Below, in pieces: positions 9,106-17,550 of a stretch of DNA of 64,000 nucleotides. How positions within the stretch are numbered: the stretch's first letter is position 1; each line of letters opens with the position of its first letter. This DNA is from Entomomonas moraniae (GTDB taxonomy: Bacteria > Pseudomonadota > Gammaproteobacteria > Pseudomonadales > Pseudomonadaceae). Under the pieces are notes generated by a model. That model made no database searches and had not been told where the DNA came from. It was given only the letters and a program-made list of their open reading frames with translations. Position numbers and translations under genes: made by a program. The stretch spans positions 434,001 to 498,000 of the forward strand of contig NZ_CP029822.1 of NCBI RefSeq assembly GCF_003991975.1, read 5' to 3'.

Positions 9106-12100
9106 TCAGAACTTATCAGAAGTTGAAGAAAAAGAACTGACAGAAGAAGGTTCTCAAGATAATCAGAGTGAAAATCCTTATCTATTTATAGCTAAAGATG
9201 TTCATAAAGAGCAGGAAAAGCGTAAACGTAAACAAATATTGGCAATTATTCGTAAACAGGATGAAGAGTCACGTCTTAGACAGAATAATACTCCTCTTGT
9301 TTCTGATGAAGAAAGAGCCGCGCGAGAAAAAAAAGCTGAACAAAGACTACAGCTTAGAGCAGAGAATTTTGGTAATGGTAGTTGGGGGAATATCCCTTTG
9401 TCTGCTGATGAAGAATCTTTAATTAAGAAAAAGTCTTCTGAAAGAAGAGATCAGATAGGAGAAAATTTAGATACACTTAGCATGGATTTAACCTCAATAG
9501 GTGCCATGCAAAAAATGATGCTACCTGATGAGTATGTAAAGTTATTGCATAACGCTAAAGTTTTAAATGTTAAGCCTTCTGTGCTGTATGGTATGAGTGC
9601 TGATGAGACAAGATGGATTGATGAAAGTGTTAAGCTAAAGGAGGGGGGGATTAGCTTTTCGAAAACACCTGTGGTTTCTCGTTATTTAAGGGAACCAAGT
9701 AAAGCGGCTATTGCCTCTGATAGTATTGTTAATATGCAATTAATAGAAGATCGTATTAGAAGACAAACTGTTTATGATTCTTTATCTAACAATGAAAAAC
9801 TGCACTCAACATCCTCATTTGATAATTTTGGATATGGTGTTGGTAAAACTAATACCTTAATTAGGGGAGTTTATACTTATGGTTTAAATACAGTAGATGA
9901 GGCAGCTACTCGATTAATTGGTAATTTCTTACCTAGAGAACATAAGGATTTGGCACTTACAGCTTCTGAGATGAGGAAAGAGGCTAGGGGCATGAGTCTG
10001 TTGGAATATGCACAGGATCGCGAGAGTTGGCATCATGATATGCGGGCTAATAATGTAGGGAATATTTATGATAGTAAAGGTTTCAATGCCGCTATTAAGT
10101 ATTTATCAAATAATCCAGGTCTTATTTGGACGTCAATAATGCAAGAGTTACCGACGATGCTTGCGGGAGGTCCTGCTGGAAAAATTGTTACAAAGCCATT
10201 GGAGATAGGACTTAAAAAGACCATTTTGAGTACGTTGTCTCAAAAGGTACTTACTAAATTGGCGCAAAATTCGGCAGTAGGCGCATTATCTTCTTCTACT
10301 AACTACGGTGCTAATTTAGTACAAGCATGGGATGGTAGTCACAGAGATATTAACAAAGCGATAAATGTGGCGAATAAAAAAACTTCGATTGAGGCGGCTT
10401 TTGGGGCAGCATCCGGTATGTTGCCAGATAAAATAGTTGGGGGTAAAGGGCGTTTAGCTAAAGTAGTTAACGGAGTATCAAAAACTCAGGTCGGTATAGG
10501 AATTAATACTCTTGGTAGTTATGTTGCGGCTACTTCTGTTGATGAGAATATTTCTAAAGGGGCTTTATTGGCTAATTTTCTTGTAGGTAATATGACTGCG
10601 GTTGCAGGTTCTGGAATGGATCACTTTCCAACTATAAAAAAATTTAATTCTGAAGTGGCTGAAAATAAAAAAAATATCAAAATCCTTGAGGATAGTATGG
10701 TTAATGATCCTTTAGTCAAAAGGGATCCTGATTTTATGAGATCATTTATTGGAGAGATTGTTCAGGATACAGATAGTGCTATTAAGGATGTTTATGTTTC
10801 AGCAAATAAATTTACTGAGTACTTTGAAAGTAAAGGTATTGACCCATTTCTTAAAGCAAAAGAATTAACAGGTGATATTAATAGTTTACAAGAGGCAATG
10901 GACTTAGGGACAACGCTAAAAATTCCGCTAGATAATTATTTAGTAGATATTGTTGCAGCTGGACATGGTAAGGGATTTAGCCAAGATATTAGTGAAAGCC
11001 CTAGAAGTATGACAGATAATGAATTATCAGCCTTTAATGATAAACAAACATCAGAACTTCCCCAAATTTTTGAAGAACTTAATCAAAAACTTGCAGCATT
11101 ACATGATAAAACCCAACAAAGTGACGTATTTAAAGATGTACGACAACAACTTATTAATATTGGTGAAAAAGAAGCTAATGCCGAGCATAAGGCATTATTG
11201 TATCAATCATTTTTTGAGAAAATGGCAAAACATACGGATGTTGACGCGACCGCATTATATACTAAATATAAATTAGCCATCACAAAAGATAATTTAGAGA
11301 ACCTTGATACAACGCATACGCGATATGCTCAAACGGGGAAAATAGAAGATTTATTTAAGCCTCATTCTGATCAAGCAGAACATTATCGAGCAATGCTCGA
11401 TAATGCAGTTAATTCATTAGTTTCTCGTGATATTACACTCGACTTAGGTAATACACCCGCTGTTTTACAGGCAGTGGGTGCACCAAAGTTAACATTGAAA
11501 ATAACCCGTGATGTTGTTAGAAAAGCTACTAATGGCGCTAAGCATGATGTCTCAATGGATACGATTAAGAATTTACCCGAGTTGCTAAGTGACCCTGTTG
11601 CCGTATTTAAGTCTAACACAGAGGAAAACTCGATAGTTGTATTGATTGATGCAGTTGACGGAAGTAATCGCTCTGTTATTGCGGCGATTCATTTAGATTA
11701 TGCAGAAAAACGTAATATACAAATTAATAAAATAGCCAGTGTGTATGGTAAAGATAGTATCGATGGTTTTGTTAAACGAGAAGTTAAAAATGACCGATTA
11801 CTCTACAGTAGAAACGAAGAGAGCCAAAACTTGGTACGATCAGACGGGCTCCAATTGCCCGTGGATGGTTCACCAAGAAGAGGCTCTGATAAGAGTGTAC
11901 TAAGCCCCTCTGATATTGTCAAATATGAGCAAAGAAAAGATGGAAACACAAACGGTTTCATTGAGATTGATAACGATGGTAATGTAAGAATTAATGTTAG
12001 TAGCACGGCTAATTTATCAACATTCCTACATGAAACAGGGCATTTCTTTTTACATAGTTTAACAGATATTGCTAATATGCCAGAGGCGAAGCATGAGTTA

Positions 12101-13330
12101 AAGACAGATTTAGCTGTTATTCACCAATGGTTAAAAGTTGATGAAACAAAAGGTTTTACGCGTAAACAACATGAACAGTTTGCTCGAGGATTTGAAGCCT
12201 ATTTGATGACAGGAAAAGCACCTAGTCCAGAATTAAAAGGTGCTTTCGAACGTTTTAAAGGATGGCTTATCGAGATTTATCGAGATGTTAGAAATTTAAA
12301 TGTGCCATTGTCTGATGATGTACGACAAGTTTTTGATCGTATGCTAGCTTCTGATAAGGCGATTGAGTCTGCTAAATCTTCGACTAGGCCTTTATTTGAT
12401 AATCCACTTGAAGCTAATATGAGTGCAAAAGAATATGCACAGTATAAAAAGAATTATTCAGCAATAGAGAGTAGGGCCAAAGAAAAATTATTTAAGCGCT
12501 TAGTGCTTGAGCAAAAGCGTATTGCAACGAAAGATTGGCAGGAGAAGCAAAATAATATTCGTGATGAGGTCAGTAAAGAAATTAATAAAGAGCCTGTTTA
12601 TCAAGTATTAGATTATTTAGAAAAGGGTATTTTATTGGATGGTAAAAAGAGTAAAAGTTATAAAATTGATCGTCAACTTTTAAAAGACCAATTTGGGGAG
12701 CAAGTGGTTCGTCAATTAAAATCTTTGACCTCTAACCGCGATGGTGTTAGCCCAGAGTCTTTGGCCGATGTTTTTGGTTTCTCATCGGCGGCTGAGATGG
12801 TATCGGCTTTGCAAAAAGCACCTAATAAACATATGTTGATTAATCTTGAAATACAAGCTCGCATGGCTAAAAAATATGGCGATACATTAAATGATGGTTC
12901 AATTACGGAAAAAGCTATAACTTTATTAGAGAATGAGGATAAAGCAAACATTTTAAAGCAAGAGATAATCGCTCTTTCGCGAGAGGGTTCAGCTTTTGAA
13001 AAGTCGCAGCTAGAAGGTGATAATATAAAATCTATATATGATGTAATGTTAAATGATGAATATTTAAACAATATGGCTGAGCAGGTTTTATTACGAAAGA
13101 CAATAGAAGATATTAATCCCGACTTATATTTAGTTGCTGGCCGTAGTGCTAACCAAGAGGCCTATGATGCGATTAAAAAGAAAAATACAAGGTTGGCAAT
13201 GGAGGCTAAACAGCGAGAGTTGTTAAACCATGTTTTGTATATAAGGGCGCTTGAATTAAAGAATAATTGCAAAAGGAACATAGAGAATGGATATATTAAA
13301 CAGCAAATGAATACAGGCGTTGGCGATTAG
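9098..13330 (+). CDS. Polyvalent internal virion protein with PBECR-like and HExxH domains
   Basis: 1410 residues from ATG 9098 (SD AAGGTGGG; an upstream in-frame start gives only 9 more residues). Order seen: charged N-terminus (1-120), helical region, a glycine/alanine-rich hydrophobic stretch (about 340-510) that could enter a membrane, a domain at about 780-945 resembling the phage Barnase/EndoU/ColicinE5/RelE (PBECR) nucleases (LLSDPVAVF, then INKIASVYGKD, then GLQLP), a zinc-protease-like motif H978-E-T-G-H982, and a Lys/Glu-rich helical C-terminus. Large multidomain ejected proteins with such effector domains are known as polyvalent proteins. Catalytic activity is inferred, not shown. 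DNA at 11820-11887 inside the PBECR-like part also forms the palindromic element described separately. Confidence 0.7.
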   Translation: MTDQNLSEVEEKELTEEGSQDNQSENPYLFIAKDVHKEQEKRKRKQILAIIRKQDEESRLRQNNTPLVSDEERAAREKKAEQRLQLRAENFGNGSWGNIPLSADEESLIKKKSSERRDQIGENLDTLSMDLTSIGAMQKMMLPDEYVKLLHNAKVLNVKPSVLYGMSADETRWIDESVKLKEGGISFSKTPVVSRYLREPSKAAIASDSIVNMQLIEDRIRRQTVYDSLSNNEKLHSTSSFDNFGYGVGKTNTLIRGVYTYGLNTVDEAATRLIGNFLPREHKDLALTASEMRKEARGMSLLEYAQDRESWHHDMRANNVGNIYDSKGFNAAIKYLSNNPGLIWTSIMQELPTMLAGGPAGKIVTKPLEIGLKKTILSTLSQKVLTKLAQNSAVGALSSSTNYGANLVQAWDGSHRDINKAINVANKKTSIEAAFGAASGMLPDKIVGGKGRLAKVVNGVSKTQVGIGINTLGSYVAATSVDENISKGALLANFLVGNMTAVAGSGMDHFPTIKKFNSEVAENKKNIKILEDSMVNDPLVKRDPDFMRSFIGEIVQDTDSAIKDVYVSANKFTEYFESKGIDPFLKAKELTGDINSLQEAMDLGTTLKIPLDNYLVDIVAAGHGKGFSQDISESPRSMTDNELSAFNDKQTSELPQIFEELNQKLAALHDKTQQSDVFKDVRQQLINIGEKEANAEHKALLYQSFFEKMAKHTDVDATALYTKYKLAITKDNLENLDTTHTRYAQTGKIEDLFKPHSDQAEHYRAMLDNAVNSLVSRDITLDLGNTPAVLQAVGAPKLTLKITRDVVRKATNGAKHDVSMDTIKNLPELLSDPVAVFKSNTEENSIVVLIDAVDGSNRSVIAAIHLDYAEKRNIQINKIASVYGKDSIDGFVKREVKNDRLLYSRNEESQNLVRSDGLQLPVDGSPRRGSDKSVLSPSDIVKYEQRKDGNTNGFIEIDNDGNVRINVSSTANLSTFLHETGHFFLHSLTDIANMPEAKHELKTDLAVIHQWLKVDETKGFTRKQHEQFARGFEAYLMTGKAPSPELKGAFERFKGWLIEIYRDVRNLNVPLSDDVRQVFDRMLASDKAIESAKSSTRPLFDNPLEANMSAKEYAQYKKNYSAIESRAKEKLFKRLVLEQKRIATKDWQEKQNNIRDEVSKEINKEPVYQVLDYLEKGILLDGKKSKSYKIDRQLLKDQFGEQVVRQLKSLTSNRDGVSPESLADVFGFSSAAEMVSALQKAPNKHMLINLEIQARMAKKYGDTLNDGSITEKAITLLENEDKANILKQEIIALSREGSAFEKSQLEGDNIKSIYDVMLNDEYLNNMAEQVLLRKTIEDINPDLYLVAGRSANQEAYDAIKKKNTRLAMEAKQRELLNHVLYIRALELKNNCKRNIENGYIKQQMNTGVGD
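11820..11887 (+). repeat. Palindromic element, copy 1 (inside a CDS)
   Basis: A 33-nt core (11833-11865: GGTACGATCAGAC, then GGGCTC, then CAATTGCCCGTGGA) is enclosed by self-complementary arms: AGAGCC (11820-11825) with GGCTCT (11882-11887), and CTTGG (11830-11834) with CCAAG (11873-11877). Inside the core CGGGC pairs with GCCCG. The second copy at 13732-13798 shares 31 of 33 core positions but has different, still complementary arms. Here it encodes V913-RSDGLQLP of the polyvalent protein. Confidence 0.7.
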
Positions 13331-13345
13331 CTTTTAGGTAGAATC

Positions 13346-13678
13346 ATGAATGTAATACAACTAAAAAAACTACAAGCTTTGCGTAATAAGTTATTTGAGG
13401 CGATGGTATTTGATACTAATCCTGAAAACTGGGTGGCTTATGGTAAGCCAGCTAAAGATTTAACCAAGCAAGAAAAAGATGAGGCGGCTTGGTGCCGCCG
13501 TCAGGCTGCGAGCGCCATAGCATTATGGGAGAAAATAGATAAGCTAATTGTTCAACATTCTGAATCTAACAAGGTCGCCAAAAATATTCAAGAAGGACAT
13601 GAGCAACTGGATTTAATCGCCATAGAACAAGAGGCTGATAGTTTATTGACTCAAATCGGTATTGATCGGGCTGATTGA
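13346..13678 (+). CDS. Small phage protein, possible terminase small subunit
   Basis: 110 residues, helical and charged, with a Trp-containing segment in the middle (ENWVAYGKPAKDL, then EKDEAAWCRRQAASA). It follows the polyvalent protein by 15 bases and precedes the large terminase, which is the slot of TerS in T7-like genomes. I see no helix-turn-helix clear enough to prove DNA binding, so TerS is an inference from position and size. Confidence 0.5.
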   Translation: MNVIQLKKLQALRNKLFEAMVFDTNPENWVAYGKPAKDLTKQEKDEAAWCRRQAASAIALWEKIDKLIVQHSESNKVAKNIQEGHEQLDLIAIEQEADSLLTQIGIDRAD

Positions 13679-13949
13679 TAGTTGTTAAGGTCTGTAAGAT
13701 GGATGTGTCGTGGTAGCCAAGAGAAATAAGAAGAACCTAACTGGGTACGATCAGACAGGCTACAATTGCCCGTGGAACATTTCCCCAGTATAGGTTCTTT
13801 ATAAAAGGCTAAGCATTGTGCAGGTATTTGTCAAGCAACGTTATAAAGTGAATGGCTAATTATTGTGATGTTCCAATAACTCAATATTTTCAAACTATGC
13901 TGATCCTTTTGGAAGCTATTGTGTGTTAGCCGTTTTGTAAGAGGTATTT
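13679..13949. other. 271-bp gap between the terS-like gene and terL
   Basis: Apart from the second palindromic element (13732-13798) no gene is seen. The element is read in one frame as a 24-codon stretch bounded by stops at 13727 and just after 13798, with no start codon: EEPNW, VRSDRLQLPV, EHFPSIGSL. Confidence 0.5.
13732..13798 (+). repeat. Palindromic element, copy 2 (intergenic)
   Basis: AGAACCTA (13732-13739) pairs with TAGGTTCT (13791-13798) and ACTGGG (13740-13745) with CCCAGT (13784-13789), giving a 14-bp stem with a single bulged A. The core at 13744-13776 matches copy 1 at 31 of 33 positions. Relative to copy 1 the arms have changed in a compensating way (AGAGCC/GGCTCT became AGAACC/GGTTCT; CTTGG/CCAAG became CTGGG/CCCAG). 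Confidence 0.7.
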
Positions 13950-15560
13950 ATGGGTGTAAAAAAGGTTTCTTTCTTAAGTTTTTTTTTGGTCTGGGCGAGG
14001 CGACAGAACTGGCAAGTGCCGTTGGTGCATGTGAAAGCATGCCATTGGTTGGAGAATGCAGGTGATGTGGCGGTATTGCGATGTTTTCGTGGGTTTGGTA
14101 AAAGCAGTATTTTAGCTATTTATAATGCATGGCGGTTTTATCAAAATCCACAGTATCGGATACTTCATCAATCAGAAACTGATGGCACTGCTTATAAAAC
14201 GAGCCGTGATACACAATATATTCTACGTCATCATCCTCTGACAAAAGACTTAATACCTTTGCAAGGCAGTGTAGGGCAGTGGTGGGTAAAAGAAGCCAGT
14301 GATAGTCGTAATGCTAGTTTGTATGCTAAGGGGATCTTATCTAACGTAACTTCTGCACGCGCTGATGAATGTCAAAATGATGATGTGGAAGTTCCTAATA
14401 ATACGCAAACACCAGAAGCACGAGAAAAAATGCGTGAACGCTTAGACGAGCAAACCCATATTCTTGTCCCTAGGGGACGTAAATTATTTATTGGAACTCC
14501 TCATACTTTTGATAGCTTGTATGATCGATTAGCTAACAAAGGGGCTGACTGCTTAACGATCCGTATGTTTGAACAAGAGTACCGTATTGGAACGGCTACT
14601 AAAAAACGCTATGCCTTACCATTTAAACCTGAGTATGTTTTTTATGGAATAGGGCGGGGAGCTAAAGTATTGCAGATTAATAAAGACTATCAATTACAAG
14701 GCAATACACTGATTTTTAATACCCCTCCTAAAGTACTGATTGATTGCTATGCAGGTATGGCTTGGCCTGAACGATTTACGCTTGATGAGTTAGAAAAGCG
14801 TCGCCGTGAAACAGAAACGGTCAATAAGTGGGACTCTCAATATCAACTTCATGCTAAACCTATTACAGATACACGTTTAGAACCAAGTCGTTTAAGGGTA
14901 TATAAAGATTATCCAGTACTACGAAAAGCCAATGATACGGTTACTTTGTGGTTAAATAATACTCAAATTGTCGGAGCGATTGCTTACTGGGATTGTGCTT
15001 TAGGTAAAGTTAAGGCGGATGCTTCAGCACTGAGTCTGGTATTAACCGATGCGCAAGGGAAACTCTACTGGCAGCTTGCAACAGCTATGTTAGGCGATTT
15101 GGTGGAGTTTGATCAAGCAAGTAATGTAGTTGGTGGACAAGTTAAGCAAGTTAAAGACTGGGTAGTTAAATACCATATCCCTTGCGTAGTCGTTGAAACT
15201 AATGGTGCTGGGGGCTTTGTGCCGCCAATCTTACGTAAAGCACTCAGTGGAACAGGATGTGCTGTGCGTGAGCAGCATGTATCCACCAATAAACAAAAAC
15301 GTATTTTAGATGCATTAGAGCCACCACTATTATCAGGTTTCTTGTGGGCGCATGAGTCTGTTTTTAATTCGCCGGCTATTGAGCAAATGCAAAATTTTAA
15401 TCCTGAATTAACTTATCAAAAAGATGATTATTTGGATAGTATTGCTGGCGCTATTTTACAAACGCCAGTACGTATTGCTATAAGGGTAGAACTGACTAAG
15501 CCAGCTAATAATCAATGGCGATTACCTAATGCTAATATAGAAGTTCAATCGGTGTATTGA
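13950..15560 (+). CDS. Phage terminase large subunit (TerL)
   Basis: 536 residues. An N-terminal ATPase with Walker A R47-G-F-G-K-S-S53, followed by a helicase-like region with ADECQNDD around the Walker B position, then an RNase H-like nuclease with acidic residues at D348 (YWDCALGK) and D492/D493 (DDYLDS). It packages DNA into the capsid through the portal and cuts concatemers. The arrangement matches gp19-type terminases of T7-like phages. SD AGAGG precedes the ATG. Full-length and apparently intact. Confidence 0.9.
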   Translation: MGVKKVSFLSFFLVWARRQNWQVPLVHVKACHWLENAGDVAVLRCFRGFGKSSILAIYNAWRFYQNPQYRILHQSETDGTAYKTSRDTQYILRHHPLTKDLIPLQGSVGQWWVKEASDSRNASLYAKGILSNVTSARADECQNDDVEVPNNTQTPEAREKMRERLDEQTHILVPRGRKLFIGTPHTFDSLYDRLANKGADCLTIRMFEQEYRIGTATKKRYALPFKPEYVFYGIGRGAKVLQINKDYQLQGNTLIFNTPPKVLIDCYAGMAWPERFTLDELEKRRRETETVNKWDSQYQLHAKPITDTRLEPSRLRVYKDYPVLRKANDTVTLWLNNTQIVGAIAYWDCALGKVKADASALSLVLTDAQGKLYWQLATAMLGDLVEFDQASNVVGGQVKQVKDWVVKYHIPCVVVETNGAGGFVPPILRKALSGTGCAVREQHVSTNKQKRILDALEPPLLSGFLWAHESVFNSPAIEQMQNFNPELTYQKDDYLDSIAGAILQTPVRIAIRVELTKPANNQWRLPNANIEVQSVY

Positions 15561-15909
15561 GTTAAGTTAGATCTACTGGAGATATTGATAACTCTCCGCA
15601 AGTTAGCAGGTATATTTTTTTAACAACATTACTAGCGCCAATGATTGCGCTTTCTGTTATCTGCAGATTTAAGTGTATAGTTGTATTCGCCCCAATAGAT
15701 ACTTCTTTTTTCCTATTATTATGTGAGGTTGGAAAAAAATTATTATTGCAATATTGGATGTTTTTACATCGGATAGTTTATGGTTCATTATGTGTTCTCT
15801 AAGGAGAATAAAAAATTTAAACTAGGTTTACTCTATTTGTTTGGAAAACAAAGTACTTTTATTCAATAACATAGACACATAATTAGATCATTGAGTAAAA
15901 GAGGTTTGT
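15561..15909. other. 349-bp gap between terL and the tail fibre, with a possible small membrane ORF
   Basis: One frame is open from 15566 to a TAA at 15800-15802. From ATG 15641 it encodes 53 residues, largely hydrophobic (MIALSVICRFK, then CIVVFAP, then SFFLLL), with no good SD. It could be a degraded holin-like gene; it could also be chance in AT-rich DNA. The rest, including AAGGAG at 15800-15805 without a start nearby, holds nothing I recognise. Confidence 0.3.
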
Positions 15910-17496
15910 ATGGCAGTAACAACGTTTTTAAATTATAAAGAGTATTTGGCTGAAGGCATTAGTACACGATTTTGCATTCCATTTTTATTATTAGATCGCG
16001 CTGATTTGAATGTTATGATTGATAGTCAGTTAGTTGTTTCAGGTTATACCATTACTGGATTGGGGAATCCAAGTGGTGAGATTATTTTTGACGAGCCACC
16101 TAAGGGTATTTTGTTGCTACAGCGAACAATTAGTCTGTTAAGGGAAACTGATTATCAGGAAAATGGAGATTTATTAGCCGAAACATTAAATCGTGATTTT
16201 GATCGACTTTATTTAGCGATGCAAGGCGTTTCTCAAAATATTTCTCAGTCTTTAAGAGTTCCTGATCCAGAGGGAGTTCCTATTTTGCCTCTTTCTAATG
16301 AGCGAGCTAATAAATTACTTTCTTTTGATTCTCTTGGGCAACCAGAGTTAGTTGAAGCAAATAGTGGTTCAGCAATGGAGTTAGCTCAACAGTTAAAAAA
16401 TTGTGATAGTCAAAATAAAGGTGGTGGATTGATTGGTTACAACGACTTACTGTCTTACCCCACAAAAACGATTGGTTGTGCTATGAGTAGTTTGACTAAG
16501 CGATTTGATGAGTTTGAGGGGAATAGTGTACCTTTATTTGCTGTATTTTGGTGGCCATCGCGTGAAAGTATTCCAGCAGGCTATGTGGCGGCAGATGGAC
16601 AAGAGCTTTCTCAAGGGATTTTTCCTGACGCATTTGAGGCAATAAAGCAAGCTAAAGTGCCTGTCGTTAGCGAGTTAGATTGGAAAAATAACTCAGTAAA
16701 GAGAGGTGCTTATGTTGCTAACTCTAGCGATGGAATGTTTAGAGTGCCAGATTATAATGGTATGTACACTGATAGCATTGGTGCTTTATTCTTAAGAGGG
16801 GATAATGGAAGTGTTTCTAACGGTGAAATACAGAAAGATGCAATTAGGAATATTACCGGTACGGTTAGCCAAGCTTCATCCTATAGTCCGACAGGTGCTT
16901 TCTATGCAGGTACAGGGGCAGGATATACAGCAGCGAATTATACAAGTGGTACAATCACTGAAATGGATGTTTCTCGTGTAGTTCCTGTGGCTAATGAAAA
17001 CAGGCCTGTTAATATTTGTGGTTGTTGGGTGATTAAGTTGTTTTCGAGTGTAATAAATACCGCCAGTGCGAATATACAACAGATAGTGACAGAAAATGCG
17101 AAGTTAGCCACTAGACTAAGTGTACTGGAAGGAGCAAAAGCGACTAGCCGCTTTACTATTATATATCCTAATGAAGGAACTGAAGAAAATCCGGCTAATG
17201 TCATCAATAACAAATATTATGAAATGGATAATCCTTTTCCGGGGTATCATGTAATATGTATAGCTGAGTTACTAATTAATGGCAATTGGGGAGATCCTGG
17301 TTGGATTATGATTTATGCAACAGCTGGTGGTAGCTATGGCGTGAAAGCATCAATGCTTAATATTGACAAAATAATTGTAAGAACAGGTAGTGCTAGGATT
17401 ACGGGGACTCCTACTGATACAGGCGCCGCACATTCTAATGGAACACCCATAGTAACTACTGCCCCTTGTCGTGTTAAAATTTGGCGGGTTGTCTAA
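15910..17496 (+). CDS. Tail fibre protein with T7-type anchor and collar-like domain
   Basis: 528 residues. Residues 1-110 resemble the N-terminal anchor of T7 gp17 (strand-rich, with the pattern LLLQRTISLLRETDY and LNRDFDRLYLAMQ). Residues 185-375 resemble a phage tail-collar fibre domain (PAGYVAADGQ, FRVPDYNGMY, LRGDNGS, ENRPVNICGCWVIK). A short coiled region follows, then a C-terminal beta domain of about 120 residues that is probably the receptor-binding tip. It would attach through its N-terminus to the portal/nozzle ring. SD AGAGG lies before ATG. Confidence 0.85.
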   Translation: MAVTTFLNYKEYLAEGISTRFCIPFLLLDRADLNVMIDSQLVVSGYTITGLGNPSGEIIFDEPPKGILLLQRTISLLRETDYQENGDLLAETLNRDFDRLYLAMQGVSQNISQSLRVPDPEGVPILPLSNERANKLLSFDSLGQPELVEANSGSAMELAQQLKNCDSQNKGGGLIGYNDLLSYPTKTIGCAMSSLTKRFDEFEGNSVPLFAVFWWPSRESIPAGYVAADGQELSQGIFPDAFEAIKQAKVPVVSELDWKNNSVKRGAYVANSSDGMFRVPDYNGMYTDSIGALFLRGDNGSVSNGEIQKDAIRNITGTVSQASSYSPTGAFYAGTGAGYTAANYTSGTITEMDVSRVVPVANENRPVNICGCWVIKLFSSVINTASANIQQIVTENAKLATRLSVLEGAKATSRFTIIYPNEGTEENPANVINNKYYEMDNPFPGYHVICIAELLINGNWGDPGWIMIYATAGGSYGVKASMLNIDKIIVRTGSARITGTPTDTGAAHSNGTPIVTTAPCRVKIWRVV

Positions 17497-17516
17497 GAAT
17501 TATAGAATGAAAGCTA

Positions 17517-17548
17517 GCCTCTTTAAGTCTATTAAAGAGGCAGTTTTT
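17517..17548 (+). terminator. Intrinsic terminator after the tail fibre gene
   Basis: GCCTCTTTA (17517-17525) pairs with TAAAGAGGC (17533-17541) over a 7-nt loop, followed by AGTTTTT. It ends the phage block and separates it from the convergent PBP1A gene, whose stop codon is at 17551. Confidence 0.8.
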
Positions 17549-17550
17549 AA

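Noticed and set aside
11820-13798. The twin palindromic elements as hammerhead ribozymes or a retroelement template repeat
   Set aside because: Neither strand has the CTGANGA...GAAA catalytic core in both copies, and no reverse transcriptase or variable-repeat pair is in the window.
15910-17496. Tail fibre as a diversity-generating retroelement target
   Set aside because: The C-terminus lacks the C-type lectin variable region and no template repeat or reverse transcriptase is present.
2370-17496. A contractile or flexible tailocin
   Set aside because: There is a capsid and a terminase, no sheath, baseplate or tape-measure gene, and the tail genes are of the short T7-like type.
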